A stretch of 13,741 nt of DNA from an uncultured Alphaproteobacteria bacterium (GCA_937903315.1 CALCZO010000056.1:1-13741), one strand, 5' to 3'; numbered from the stretch's first letter, positions 1 through 7,705 are shown. The notes: a model not told the origin generated them from the sequence alone. Program-made: numbers and translations.

Positions 1-960
1 CGCAGCCTTGATCACGGCATCCCATTTTTTCATTTCGTTGCCGTGATAGGTCGCAAACTGCGCCGGCTCACGCAACGACATCGCAAAGCCGAGCTTGGCG
101 ACACCCTCTGCCACGGTCGACTTCCTGAGTGCGGCCAGCACGGCCTTGGTCAGGACGTCGCGCGCGGCCTGAGGCGCGGCGGCCGGCGCAAACAGCGCCA
201 GCCAGCTGTCGGCTTCAGAATCGACCAGTCCCTGCTCCTTCAGCGTCGCCACGTCCGGCAGTTGCGGCGCGCGCGCGAGACTTGCGACCGCCAGCGCCTT
301 CATCGTGCCGCCCTTGATATGGCCGAGCACGCTGGGCAGCGTCGCAAACGCCAGATCGATGCGGCCGGCGACCACTTCGGCCGCCATCGGCCCGGCACCC
401 TGATACGGGATATGGGTCATGTCCGTGCCGGTCCGGGTCTTGAACAGTTCCATCGCCAGATGCGAGCCGGACCCGACCCCGGTCGAGCCATAGTTGAACT
501 TGCCGGCGTTCTTCTTGGCCAGCGCGACCAGTTCACCAACGGTCTTGGCCTCGAGGTCCTTGCGCACCACCAGCACATGCTGGAGATCGGCCAGCCCGGC
601 AATCGGTGCGAAATCCCTGATCGGATCGTAGCCGGCCTCCTTGAGCAGGAAGGCGTTGTTGACGTGGGTCTGGTTGTTGCCAAGCACGAGGACATGGCCG
701 TCCGCATCGCCCTTGGCAACACCGCGCGTGCCGATCGAACCCGATCCGCCGGCCTTGTTCTCGACGATCACCGACTGGCCGAGATCGCCCTGGATTTCAT
801 TGGCGATGATCCGGGCCAGCGCATCGGTCGGCCCGCCCGGCGGATAGGGAACGACGATCTTCACCACCTTGGACGGAAACGCCTGCGCGCGAACACTCAG
901 CGGAAGGGCGGAAAGCGCGGCAGCGGCCAGCAATCCGCGCCGGGAAACGGAAAATGTCAT
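1..960 (-). CDS. TctC/Bug-family tripartite tricarboxylate transporter substrate-binding protein (3' end cut by window edge)
   Basis: Read on the minus strand from the ATG at 960-958, the frame is open for 320 codons to the window edge. Family members are about 320-330 residues, so only the last few residues are missing. Residues 1-25 look like an export signal (SRRGLLAAAAL core, a loose twin-arginine pattern, ending VRA). The loop PYPPGGPTD (38-46), the YGSTGVGSGSH stretch (158-168) and HIPYQGAGPM (183-192) are hallmark ligand-binding segments of TctC/Bug proteins. These proteins bind carboxylates or other small organic ligands in the periplasm, usually for a TctAB membrane permease. No tctA or tctB is visible here, and many Bug proteins are orphans. 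GAGGAA lies seven bases upstream of the start. The gene is divergent from aspC. The substrate cannot be inferred. Confidence 0.93.
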   Translation of the reverse strand, partial: MTFSVSRRGLLAAAALSALPLSVRAQAFPSKVVKIVVPYPPGGPTDALARIIANEIQGDLGQSVIVENKAGGSGSIGTRGVAKGDADGHVLVLGNNQTHVNNAFLLKEAGYDPIRDFAPIAGLADLQHVLVVRKDLEAKTVGELVALAKKNAGKFNYGSTGVGSGSHLAMELFKTRTGTDMTHIPYQGAGPMAAEVVAGRIDLAFATLPSVLGHIKGGTMKALAVASLARAPQLPDVATLKEQGLVDSEADSWLALFAPAAAPQAARDVLTKAVLAALRKSTVAEGVAKLGFAMSLREPAQFATYHGNEMKKWDAVIKAA

Positions 961-988
961 CGAATGGTTCCTCGACCTTGATCGTTTC

Positions 989-1028
989 AGCACTCGCTGG
1001 CGCCGAAATCGCTTGAAGCACTCGCCGG
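989..1028. repeat. Direct repeat in the divergent tctC-like/aspC intergenic region
   Basis: Two near-identical 12-mers, AGCACTCGCTGG (989-1000) and AGCACTCGCCGG (1017-1028), lie 28 bases apart between the two divergent starts, and the second overlaps the proposed aspC promoter. Such spacing could suit a regulator binding on one face of the helix, but no known operator is recognised and two copies could be chance. Confidence 0.35.
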
Positions 1029-1041
1029 CCTTGCCTATTGG
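1013..1041 (+). promoter_or_regulatory. Putative sigma-70-type promoter of aspC
   Basis: TTGAAG (1013-1018) and TATTGG (1036-1041) are separated by exactly 17 bases, about 50 bases upstream of the aspC ATG. The spacing is ideal; the -10 match is moderate (TATTGG against TATAAT). No experimental support. Confidence 0.4.
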
Positions 1042-1090
1042 AAAGTCCGTCCGAACCGCGACACGTTGGCACAAACCGGAGTGTGAAGTC

Positions 1091-2293
1091 ATGGCCTTTC
1101 TCGCTGATGTCCTGTCCGTCGTGAAGCCGTCGGCAACGATTGTGCTGACCCAGATGGCGCGGGATCTCAAAGCCAAAGGCAAGGACGTGATCTCGCTTTC
1201 GGTCGGCGAGCCGGACTTTGATACACCACAGAACATCAAGGATGCGGCGATTGCCGCGATCCAGCGCGGCGAGACCAAGTACACGCCGGTTGCCGGCATC
1301 CCGGCGCTGCGCGAGGCGATTTCCGCCAAGTTCAAGCGCGAGAACCGGCTTGACTACAAGCCGAGCCAGATCATCGTCGGCACCGGCGGCAAGCAGGTGC
1401 TGTTCAACGCCTTCATGGCGACCCTCAACAAGGGTGACGAGGTCATCATCCCGGCGCCTTACTGGGTCAGCTACCCCGAGATGGCGGCGCTGTGCGGCGG
1501 CGTGCCCGTCTCGATCCCCACCTCGATCGACAACGGCTTCAAGCTGACCGCCGAGGCGCTGGAGAAAGCGATCACACCGCGCACCAAGTGGTTCCTGTTC
1601 AATTCGCCGTCCAACCCTTCGGGCGCGGCCTATACCTGGGCCGAACTGAAAGCGCTGACCGATGTGCTCGTGCGCCATCCCCATGTCTGGATTCTCACCG
1701 ATGACATGTACGAGCACCTCACCTTCGGCGATTTCACCTTCTGCACGCCGGCCGAGGTCGAGCCGTCGCTCTACGACCGCACCCTGACCGTCAACGGCGT
1801 GTCCAAAGCCTATGCCATGACCGGCTGGCGCATCGGCTATGCCGGCGGACCTGAAAAGCTGATCAAGGCCATGGACATGGTGCAGGGCCAGCAGACATCG
1901 GGCGCGTGCTCGATTGCCCAGTGGGCGGCGGTGGAGGCCCTCAACGGCCCGCAGGATTTCATCCCGATGTCCAAAAAAGTGTTCGAGGAACGGCGCGACC
2001 TCGTTGTCTCGATGCTCAATCAGGCCCGCGGCATTTCCTGTCCGACGCCGGAGGGCGCGTTCTACGTCTATCCCTCGTGCGCCGGCGTCATCGGCAAGAA
2101 GGCACCGTCAGGCAAGGTCATCGCCACGGACGAAGACTTCGTGATGGAACTTCTGAACGATGAGGGCGTGGCCACGGTGCATGGCTCGTCCTTCGGTCAG
2201 GGACCGAATTTCCGCGTCTCGTACGCCACCTCGAACGACAAGCTCGAGGAAGCCTGCCGCCGCATCCAGCGCTTCTGCAACGCGCTGTCGTAG
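1091..2293 (+). CDS. aspC: Class I pyridoxal-phosphate aspartate/aromatic aminotransferase
   Basis: A 400-residue fold-type I aminotransferase, full length for the subgroup-Ibeta aspartate transaminases of rhizobia and Thermus. It should move the amino group of aspartate (possibly also aromatic amino acids) to 2-oxoglutarate in the cytoplasm. Visible landmarks are the N-terminal SVGEPDFDTP stretch, NSPSNPSG with Asn175 near the cofactor, Asp204 and Tyr207 in DDMY (pyridine nitrogen and O3' contacts), and the Schiff-base Lys239 in the pattern SKAYAMTGWRIG. Arg375 in NFRVSYA should bind the substrate alpha-carboxylate. The frame is open upstream to 869, but family alignment favours the start at ATG 1091 (MAFLADVLSVVKPSAT), which has GGAG at 1078-1081. 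Substrate preference between aspartate, prephenate and aromatic acids cannot be settled by eye. Confidence 0.95.
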   Translation: MAFLADVLSVVKPSATIVLTQMARDLKAKGKDVISLSVGEPDFDTPQNIKDAAIAAIQRGETKYTPVAGIPALREAISAKFKRENRLDYKPSQIIVGTGGKQVLFNAFMATLNKGDEVIIPAPYWVSYPEMAALCGGVPVSIPTSIDNGFKLTAEALEKAITPRTKWFLFNSPSNPSGAAYTWAELKALTDVLVRHPHVWILTDDMYEHLTFGDFTFCTPAEVEPSLYDRTLTVNGVSKAYAMTGWRIGYAGGPEKLIKAMDMVQGQQTSGACSIAQWAAVEALNGPQDFIPMSKKVFEERRDLVVSMLNQARGISCPTPEGAFYVYPSCAGVIGKKAPSGKVIATDEDFVMELLNDEGVATVHGSSFGQGPNFRVSYATSNDKLEEACRRIQRFCNALS

Positions 2294-2320
2294 CCGGCAC
2301 AACAAGGTTTGGCCGCAATT

Positions 2321-2335
2321 GGCGGTCAGACCGCC
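2321..2335 (+). other. Short inverted repeat downstream of aspC
   Basis: GGCGGT (2321-2326) and ACCGCC (2330-2335) form a perfect 6-bp stem with a 3-base loop, 28 bases after the aspC stop. No T-run follows, so it is not a convincing intrinsic terminator. It may simply be a hairpin in the leader of the next gene. Confidence 0.3.
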
Positions 2336-2370
2336 CCGCCCGTGCCGCTTTGGCGTCACATCGAGGATCA

Positions 2371-2375
2371 GGAGG
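2371..2375 (+). promoter_or_regulatory. Shine-Dalgarno GGAGG that decides the TTG start of the M15 peptidase gene
   Basis: GGAGG lies 7 bases before the TTG at 2383-2385 and 4 bases before a tandem TTG at 2380-2382. No ATG is suitably spaced. The first in-frame ATG (2419) would cut into the predicted signal peptide. Confidence 0.6.
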
Positions 2376-2382
2376 CCCATTG

Positions 2383-3423
2383 TTGCGATCAGGTCTGAAG
2401 CAGGCAGTGCTGGCGATCATGGTCTGGCTGACCGGCGCGACCGTCGTGTCGATGCCTGCCGCAGCGCAGGATGCCGCTTTGTCTCTGCTGCCGCAGGACC
2501 AGCCCGCCCGCGCACCATGGTCGCTGTTTTCAACGCGCATGGCGCCTGATCCGGCCCCGCCCCGGCAGGACGAGGCGGCACCAGCCGAGGCAACAGGTGA
2601 GAAGCAGGCTCCGGCCGCATCGCCTGCCGCCTCCCCGCCCGCATCTGATCGCAAGGGCTGGAAACTGGTCAAGGTGCCCCTGCCGCCGATCCCGGATCGA
2701 CCGCGTTCGACGGCGAAGGGCAGTACCAGCCAAGGGGCGACCGCCCGCGCAGGTGCATCCCCGCCCGAAACCGCCGATCAGGCCCGCGCCGATATCGACG
2801 CGGCCGCCCAGATCCCGCCTCAGCCCAAGCCGACCGGCCTGTTTGCCCTCCTGTTCACCAACCAGCCGCCTGCCGGGCCAGCCGCTGACGGCGCATCCCT
2901 GCCTGATGCGGCCCCGGCGACCGAAGCTGTGCCCGCTTCAGTGCCGGCGCAGGGCGACAGGGGCCGCAAGGCCGATCTGACCGACCCGTTCCGTCCGCGC
3001 AACCTGCCCGGCCCGGCGGAGGCCGAGGATGATCTCGACCTTGAGGAAACCCAGGCCGGTGTCATCAAACAGGTGTCGCATGTCGCGATTGCCTGCCTGA
3101 AGCCGCAACTGCTGGAAATGATCCGGCAGGCCGGCGAGCATTTCGGCGCGATGCCGATCATCACCTCCGGCCAGCGTGGCAGCGGTCGCCGCGGCAGCCT
3201 TCATCGCTCGTGCGAGGCTGCCGATTTCGTCATTCCCGGCGTCGAGACGCATGTTTTGGCCGCGTATCTGCGCAAGATGCCCGGCGCTGGCGGTGTCGGC
3301 ACCTATTGCCACACCAAATCGGTCCATCTCGATACCGGCGAGCCGCGCGACTGGCGCTATTGCGGCTTCTCACGCCGCTTTGCCCTGCGCACGCCCGTGG
3401 TCGCCGAAAACGGGTCGCGCTGA
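2383..3423 (+). CDS. Exported M15-family (YcbK/DUF882-like) zinc peptidase domain protein with Pro/Ala-rich linker
   Basis: About 346 residues. Residues 1-28 form a signal peptide: a short basic start, a hydrophobic core (AVLAIMVWLTGATVV) and an Ala-rich cleavage site ending PAAA before Gln29. Residues ~30-220 are a low-complexity, Pro/Ala-rich and probably disordered linker. The C-terminal domain (~227-340) resembles the M15A/YcbK fold. It has TSGQR (261-265, the counterpart of TSGYR), His274 and Asp281 in the HxxxxxxD pattern, and His315 in SVHLDTG, the expected zinc-ligand set. Related proteins cleave peptidoglycan peptide cross-links or are D-Ala-D-Ala carboxypeptidases, so a role in the periplasmic cell wall is inferred. 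The exact substrate is unknown. The start is TTG at 2383, chosen from GGAGG spacing; 2380 and 2350 (both TTG) are alternatives. Confidence 0.8.
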   Translation: MRSGLKQAVLAIMVWLTGATVVSMPAAAQDAALSLLPQDQPARAPWSLFSTRMAPDPAPPRQDEAAPAEATGEKQAPAASPAASPPASDRKGWKLVKVPLPPIPDRPRSTAKGSTSQGATARAGASPPETADQARADIDAAAQIPPQPKPTGLFALLFTNQPPAGPAADGASLPDAAPATEAVPASVPAQGDRGRKADLTDPFRPRNLPGPAEAEDDLDLEETQAGVIKQVSHVAIACLKPQLLEMIRQAGEHFGAMPIITSGQRGSGRRGSLHRSCEAADFVIPGVETHVLAAYLRKMPGAGGVGTYCHTKSVHLDTGEPRDWRYCGFSRRFALRTPVVAENGSR

Positions 3424-3471
3424 TCGCGCACCGGCGGTAAGCAACCATCCGACAGACCGATCGGAACGCAG

Positions 3472-4392
3472 ATGACCGCGACACGCCCCATGACCGCCCA
3501 TGAATGGGGCCTGATCATCGCTCTTGCCGCCATCTGGGGCGGCTCGTTTTTCTTCATCGCTGTCGCGGTCAAGGCGCTGCCGCCGTTTACGCTGGTGTTC
3601 CTGCGCTGTGCCATCGGCGCGCTCGGCCTCTTTGCCGTGCTGCTGGTTCTTCGCCAGAGGGTACCATTCGGCTGGACTGCGCTGTCTGCCTTCGCCGGCA
3701 TGGCGATCCTCAACAACATCGTGCCGCAAAGTCTGATCATCTGGGCGCAAGGGGCGCTGACCTCGGGCCATGCCTCGATCCTCAACGCGACGACGCCGTT
3801 CTTCACCGTGCTGATCCTGCATCTGGGAACGTCCGATCAGAAAGCCTCGCCGGCCAAATGGCTCGGCGTCGTGGTCGGCTTTGTCGGCGTCGCCTGCATG
3901 ATGGGGCTTGATGTCCTTGCCGGCGCATCCGCTCATCTGCCGCAGCAGGCAGCGATGCTCGCCGCGACCTTCAGCTACGGCCTGTCGGGCTGGTGGAGCC
4001 GCCGCATCGCGCGCCTCGGCATTCCGCCGATCGCGGCCGCCGCCGGCCAGCTCACGCTGTCCTCCCTGATGAGCCTGCCGCTGGTCATGCTGGTCGACCG
4101 GCCATGGCTGCTGCCGATGCCGGCCACGCATGTCTGGCTGGCAGTGCTCGGGCTGGCGCTGGTGTCGACCGCGCTCGCCTATGTCGTGTTCTTCCGCATT
4201 CTGGCCACCGCGGGCGCCACCAACCTGTCCCTGACCACCTTTCTCATTCCCGTCAGTGCCATCGTGCTCGGCATCGTGTTTCTCGGAGAAACGCTGCATG
4301 TGCGCCATCTCGCCGGCATGGCCTGCATCGGGCTGGGGCTGGCGATCATCGATGGACGGCCATGGGCGGCACTGACCGCACGCCCCGCATGA
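3472..4392 (+). CDS. EamA-family drug/metabolite transporter (DMT superfamily) permease
   Basis: 306 residues with about ten hydrophobic helices, arranged as two repeated EamA halves (~12-145 and ~155-295). The first half opens with ALAAIWGGSFFFIAVAVK and contains LRCAIGALGL. The second ends with IPVSAIVLGIVFLGETLHVRH, the highly typical PVxAxxxGxxxLGE signature of the last helices. It is an inner-membrane exporter or importer of a small metabolite; the family includes exporters of amino acids and related compounds, but the substrate cannot be read from sequence. The start at ATG 3472 has a weak GGA six bases upstream; the in-frame ATG at 3490 is possible. It begins 48 bases after the M15 peptidase and may be co-transcribed with ELM1 and trxB, which follow on the same strand. 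Confidence 0.92.
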   Translation: MTATRPMTAHEWGLIIALAAIWGGSFFFIAVAVKALPPFTLVFLRCAIGALGLFAVLLVLRQRVPFGWTALSAFAGMAILNNIVPQSLIIWAQGALTSGHASILNATTPFFTVLILHLGTSDQKASPAKWLGVVVGFVGVACMMGLDVLAGASAHLPQQAAMLAATFSYGLSGWWSRRIARLGIPPIAAAAGQLTLSSLMSLPLVMLVDRPWLLPMPATHVWLAVLGLALVSTALAYVVFFRILATAGATNLSLTTFLIPVSAIVLGIVFLGETLHVRHLAGMACIGLGLAIIDGRPWAALTARPA

Positions 4393-4449
4393 GGACGGCA
4401 GGGTTGCGGCGACGGACGAAAACCGGTTGAACAGGGCGAGGGAGATATC

Positions 4450-5469
4450 ATGCCAGCCGACCCGTCCGCCACCGATCTTGATCACGCCCGCCGCCAGACC
4501 GGCGGCGCACGGTGCTGGATCCTGTCGGACGGCAAGGCCGGCGACGAGGCCCAGTGCCTCGGCGTCGCCGAACGGCTCGGCCTCGTCGCCGACATCCGCC
4601 GCATCGCACCACGCAAGCCCTATGTCTGGCTGATGCCGTGGGGCGGGATCGACCCGGCCGACGCGCCGCACCGTCCCGCCAGTCCGATCGCCCCTCCCTT
4701 CCCCGATCTGGCCATTGCCTCGGGCCGGCGCACCGCGAGGTATCTGCGGGCGGTAAAGAAGGCCTCGGGTGGGCGAACCTTCACCGTGTTTTTCAAGGAC
4801 CCGCGCTGCGGTGCCACCACGGCCGATTTCCTCTGGGTGTCGGCCCATGACCGGTTGCGCGGCGCCAATGTCCTGACCACGCTGACCTCGCCGCACCGGT
4901 TCTCGCCCGAACGGCTGGCCACGGCCCGCGCCGCGCCGCCGCACGGGCTGGACCGACTCGCAACGCCGCGCGTCGCGCTGATCATCGGCGGCGACAGTGC
5001 CCATTTCCGCTTCACGCCGGATGCCATCGCCGATCTTGCGGGCAGGATCGCAACCCTCGCCGGATCGGGCGCGGCGCTGATGGCGACGGCCTCGCGCCGC
5101 ACGCCGCCGGCGCTGGCCGCCGCCATTGCGACGATCGTGCAGGAGGCCGGCGGGTTTTTCTGGGACGGGACGGGCGAGAACCCCTACCCCGCCCTGCTGG
5201 CCCTGGCCGACGCGCTGGTCGTCACCGCCGATTCGGTCAACATGGTCGGGGAAGCGGCGGCAACCGGAAAGCCGGTGCTGCTCTATACACCGCCCGGCGG
5301 CAGCGCCAAGATCACGGCCTTTCTCGCCGGCCTCGAAGCGGCAGGGGCGACCCGCCCCTTTACCGGCGCGCTCGAAACCTACACATATCCCCCGATGGAT
5401 GCGACGCCCGCCATAGCGGTCGAACTCGCCCGACGCTATAGCATCCACCGGCGCGCCCTGAATCTGTGA
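4450..5469 (+). CDS. ELM1-family (DUF1022, mitochondrial-fission ELM1-like) protein of unknown function
   Basis: 339 residues with the pattern of the Mito_fiss_Elm1 family: CWILSDGKAGDEAQCLGVAERLG (22-44), DLAIASGRRTA (86-96), FKDPR (115-119), a central GGDSAHF (180-186), and VTADSVNMVGEAAATGKPV (258-276) near the C-terminus. The two-lobed layout and the last motif recall GT-B glycosyltransferases, so an envelope or sugar-related role is possible, but that is inference. The plant member ELM1 recruits dynamin to mitochondria. Bacterial members are common in alphaproteobacteria and, as far as I know, uncharacterised. GGAG (4441-4444) sits five bases before the ATG. The stop is only 11 bases before the trxB start, which suggests cotranscription. 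There is no signal peptide and no obvious membrane segment. Confidence 0.88.
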   Translation: MPADPSATDLDHARRQTGGARCWILSDGKAGDEAQCLGVAERLGLVADIRRIAPRKPYVWLMPWGGIDPADAPHRPASPIAPPFPDLAIASGRRTARYLRAVKKASGGRTFTVFFKDPRCGATTADFLWVSAHDRLRGANVLTTLTSPHRFSPERLATARAAPPHGLDRLATPRVALIIGGDSAHFRFTPDAIADLAGRIATLAGSGAALMATASRRTPPALAAAIATIVQEAGGFFWDGTGENPYPALLALADALVVTADSVNMVGEAAATGKPVLLYTPPGGSAKITAFLAGLEAAGATRPFTGALETYTYPPMDATPAIAVELARRYSIHRRALNL

Positions 5470-5471
5470 AC

Positions 5472-5475
5472 GAGG
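5472..5475 (+). promoter_or_regulatory. Shine-Dalgarno GAGG of trxB
   Basis: GAGG is five bases before ATG 5481. It favours that start over the in-frame GTG at 5466, which overlaps the ELM1 stop codon and has no properly spaced ribosome-binding site. Confidence 0.6.
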
Positions 5476-5480
5476 TCTCC

Positions 5481-6449
5481 ATGTCTGCGACATCCCGCCA
5501 TGCTTCGGTGATCATCATCGGCTCCGGCCCCGCCGGCTATACCGCCGCGATCTATGCCGCACGCGCCATGCTCAAGCCGGTGATGATCTCCGGGTTCGAA
5601 CCGGGCGGCCAGTTGATGATCACCACCGATGTCGAGAACTACCCCGGCTTTGCCGATGTCATCCAGGGCCCCTGGCTGATGGAGCAGATGCGGCTTCAGG
5701 CCGAGCATGTCGGCACCGAGATGGTCTCCGACCATGTCTCGGCGGTCGATCTGTCGAAGCGGCCGTTCATGCTCACCTGCGATTCGGGCGCATTGTTCAC
5801 CGCTGATGCGCTGATCATCGCCACCGGCGCCAAGGCCAAATGGCTCGAAACGCCTTCGGAGCAGAAGTTCAAGGGCTTCGGCGTCTCCGCCTGCGCCACC
5901 TGCGACGGGTTCTTCTATCGCGGCAAGGATGTGGTCGTCGTCGGCGGCGGCAATTCGGCGGTCGAGGAAGCGCTGTATCTTGCCAATCTCGCCTCGTCGG
6001 TCACGCTGGTCCATCGCCGTGACAGCCTGAAAGCCGAAAAAATCCTGCAGGACCGGCTGCTCAACCACCCGAAGATCAAACCGGTGTGGGATACGGCCAT
6101 CGACGAGATCTGCGGCACCGAAGAGCCGCTCGGCGTCACCCATGTCCGGCTCCGCAACGTGAAGACCGGCGCGCTGTCGGACCTCGCAACCCACGGCGTG
6201 TTCGTCGCCATCGGCCACAAGCCGGCCTCCGACCTGTTCATCGGCCAGCTCGATACGCGCCCGTCCGGGTATCTGGCCACCGTTCCCGGCTCGACCGCCA
6301 CCAACATCCCCGGCGTGTTCGCCGCCGGCGACGTGGCCGACGAGACGTACCGCCAGGCCGTCACCGCCGCCGGAATGGGCTGCATGGCAGCGCTCGAAGC
6401 CGAGCGCTGGCTGCATACCCAGCGACAGGCCGGCGCTGGGGCGTCGTAG
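5481..6449 (+). CDS. trxB: Thioredoxin-disulfide reductase (NADPH, FAD)
   Basis: 322 residues, the normal length for low-molecular-weight bacterial thioredoxin reductase. It passes electrons from NADPH through FAD to thioredoxin in the cytoplasm. The FAD-binding motif GSGPAGYTAA is at 14-23, and GGQLMITTDVENYPG follows (42-56). The redox-active pair is Cys138-Ala-Thr-Cys141, in the usual CATCDGFFY context. The NADPH domain has GGGNSAVEEA (155-164) and the 2'-phosphate-binding HRRD (178-181). The second FAD motif AAGDVADETYRQ starts near 281. All catalytic elements are intact. The start is ATG 5481. The gene follows ELM1 by 11 bases and precedes a LysR regulator on the same strand. Confidence 0.97.
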   Translation: MSATSRHASVIIIGSGPAGYTAAIYAARAMLKPVMISGFEPGGQLMITTDVENYPGFADVIQGPWLMEQMRLQAEHVGTEMVSDHVSAVDLSKRPFMLTCDSGALFTADALIIATGAKAKWLETPSEQKFKGFGVSACATCDGFFYRGKDVVVVGGGNSAVEEALYLANLASSVTLVHRRDSLKAEKILQDRLLNHPKIKPVWDTAIDEICGTEEPLGVTHVRLRNVKTGALSDLATHGVFVAIGHKPASDLFIGQLDTRPSGYLATVPGSTATNIPGVFAAGDVADETYRQAVTAAGMGCMAALEAERWLHTQRQAGAGAS

Positions 6450-6594
6450 TCTCGCCATTCTCTGACGTCATACAACTTATTGCTTGCCTATTCGGGCAGC
6501 GCTTGACAACCTGCCAAAGTGACAGGGGCGGCGAAAAGGGGGGATTCGCGGCGACGGGTTGACTTTGCTCGCGCGGAATCTGCAACAATCATCC

Positions 6595-7500
6595 ATGCCG
6601 ATCAGAACAATGGACTGGGACAAGGTACGCATTTTTCACGCTGCCGCATCCGCCGGAAGCCTGACGAAGGCCGGCGATGTGCTCGGCCTCAGCCAGTCTG
6701 CAGTCAGCCGGCAGGTCAGCGCGCTGGAAGCGGATCTGAAAATCCCGCTGTTTCACCGTCATGCCCGCGGGTTGGTCCTGACCGAGCAGGGGGAACTGCT
6801 GTTCCGCACCGCGCGCGATCTGGTCACCAAGCTCGAACAGACCCAGGCGATGCTGATGGACAGCCGCCAGAAGCCCGATGGCGTGCTGAAAGTCACCGCC
6901 AATGTCGGGCTCGGTGCCCATTGGCTGACCCCGCGCCTCGACGAATTCCTCGCCCAGTATCCCGATATCCGGCTCGAAGTCATCCTGACTGATGATGAAC
7001 TTGATCTGGCGATGCGCGAAGCCGATGTCGCCATTCGGCTGCGTGAACCCGTGCAGGGTGATCTGATCCGCCGCAAGCTGTTCACCGTCCATTTTCACGC
7101 GCTGGCCTCTGGCGAATACCTCAAGCGCCATGGCCAGCCCCGCAATCCCGCTGATCTGGACCAGCATCGTCTGCTGGCTTTTGGCGGCGATATCCCGTCG
7201 TACCTGAAAAACCTGAACTGGCATCTGACCGCCGGCAGGGACGTGCGCGAACCGCGCGATGCTGTGATGACGGTCAACAACCTCACCAGCCTGATGCGCG
7301 CCGCCCAGCAGGGTGCCGGCATCGCGGTTCTGCCTGACTACCTGATCGAGCAGCACAGTGGCCTTGTGCAGGTGCTGGCGTCTGAATCGATGCCCGAACT
7401 CGAGTGTTACCTTGTTTTTGCCGAAACGCTGAAAGGCGTGGCGCGCGTTCAGGCATTCCGCGATTTCGTCGTCACAAAGGCCCAGCGCTGGTCATTCTGA
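6595..7500 (+). CDS. LysR-type transcriptional regulator
   Basis: About 301 residues, the usual LTTR length. The winged helix-turn-helix is at residues ~8-66. It contains FHAAASAGSLTKAGDVLGLSQSAVSRQVSALE, with the signature Gln-Ser-Ala-Val-Ser-Arg-Gln recognition helix, then PLFHRHARGLVLTEQG. After a linker helix the periplasmic-binding-like effector domain runs from ~94 to ~296 (TVNNLTSLMRAAQQGAGIAVLPDYL is typical). The ligand and targets are unknown; it sits after trxB but LTTRs often act on distant genes. The start is uncertain: ATG 6595 (MPIRTMDWDK), ATG 6610 (MDWDK) and TTG 6559 are in frame, none with a strong ribosome-binding site. The TTG at 6559 lies within a TTGACT that could itself be a -35 element, and another TTGACA lies at 6503-6508. 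No terminator directly follows; the stem at 7791-7828 may serve this transcript. Confidence 0.9.
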   Translation: MPIRTMDWDKVRIFHAAASAGSLTKAGDVLGLSQSAVSRQVSALEADLKIPLFHRHARGLVLTEQGELLFRTARDLVTKLEQTQAMLMDSRQKPDGVLKVTANVGLGAHWLTPRLDEFLAQYPDIRLEVILTDDELDLAMREADVAIRLREPVQGDLIRRKLFTVHFHALASGEYLKRHGQPRNPADLDQHRLLAFGGDIPSYLKNLNWHLTAGRDVREPRDAVMTVNNLTSLMRAAQQGAGIAVLPDYLIEQHSGLVQVLASESMPELECYLVFAETLKGVARVQAFRDFVVTKAQRWSF

Positions 7501-7705
7501 CGGCGCATTGATCCATCACCAGACAGTCGGCTCAACCGGTCTCCGGCCAATCTGCGTTGCTTCAGTGTCCGGCGCGCCGTCCCGGCACATCGGATATGCA
7601 CCGTGGTGCGGCTTGCGACACCCTGCCGAGATATGAGGCATGCGCATAGCAGTTATACTTTTTTATCGATTGTGCGCCGCAATAGATTCAACGATATCTA
7701 AGTTA
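7501..7705. other. Non-coding stretch between the lysR gene and the candidate sRNA
   Basis: No credible coding frame was found on either strand. The stretch holds a 12-base palindrome GCACCGTGGTGC (7598-7609), then an AT-richer segment from about 7650 with TTATACTTTTTTATCG, consistent with the upstream part of a promoter for the sRNA. A minus-strand frame at 7663-7863 exists but crosses the sRNA and the msrP end and has no recognisable content. Confidence 0.6.
7670..7700 (+). promoter_or_regulatory. Putative promoter of the candidate sRNA
   Basis: TTGTGC (7670-7675) and TATCTA (7695-7700) form -35/-10-like boxes with a 19-base spacer, longer than the optimal 17. A start about 6-8 bases after the -10 box (7706-7708) would coincide with the first base of hairpin 1. 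Related sRNAs are often driven by heat-shock/stress sigma factors, so a non-sigma-70 promoter is equally possible. Confidence 0.35.

Noticed and set aside
43..981. 312-residue open frame on the plus strand
   Set aside because: Antisense to the clear TctC/Bug-family gene; composition is Arg/Gly/His-rich with no domain.
869..1090. N-terminal extension of the aspC frame from 869
   Set aside because: The added residues overlap the divergent gene and the promoter region and are not family-like; ATG 1091 with GGAG gives a normal 400-residue enzyme.
797..1717. 306-residue minus-strand frame across the tctC-like/aspC junction
   Set aside because: Covers the aspC active-site region in antisense and has no recognisable motif.
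3370..5493. 707-residue open frame on the minus strand
   Set aside because: It lies antisense to three recognisable genes (EamA permease, ELM1, end of the M15 peptidase) and its translation is Arg/Gly/Gln-rich low-complexity sequence typical of GC-rich shadow frames.
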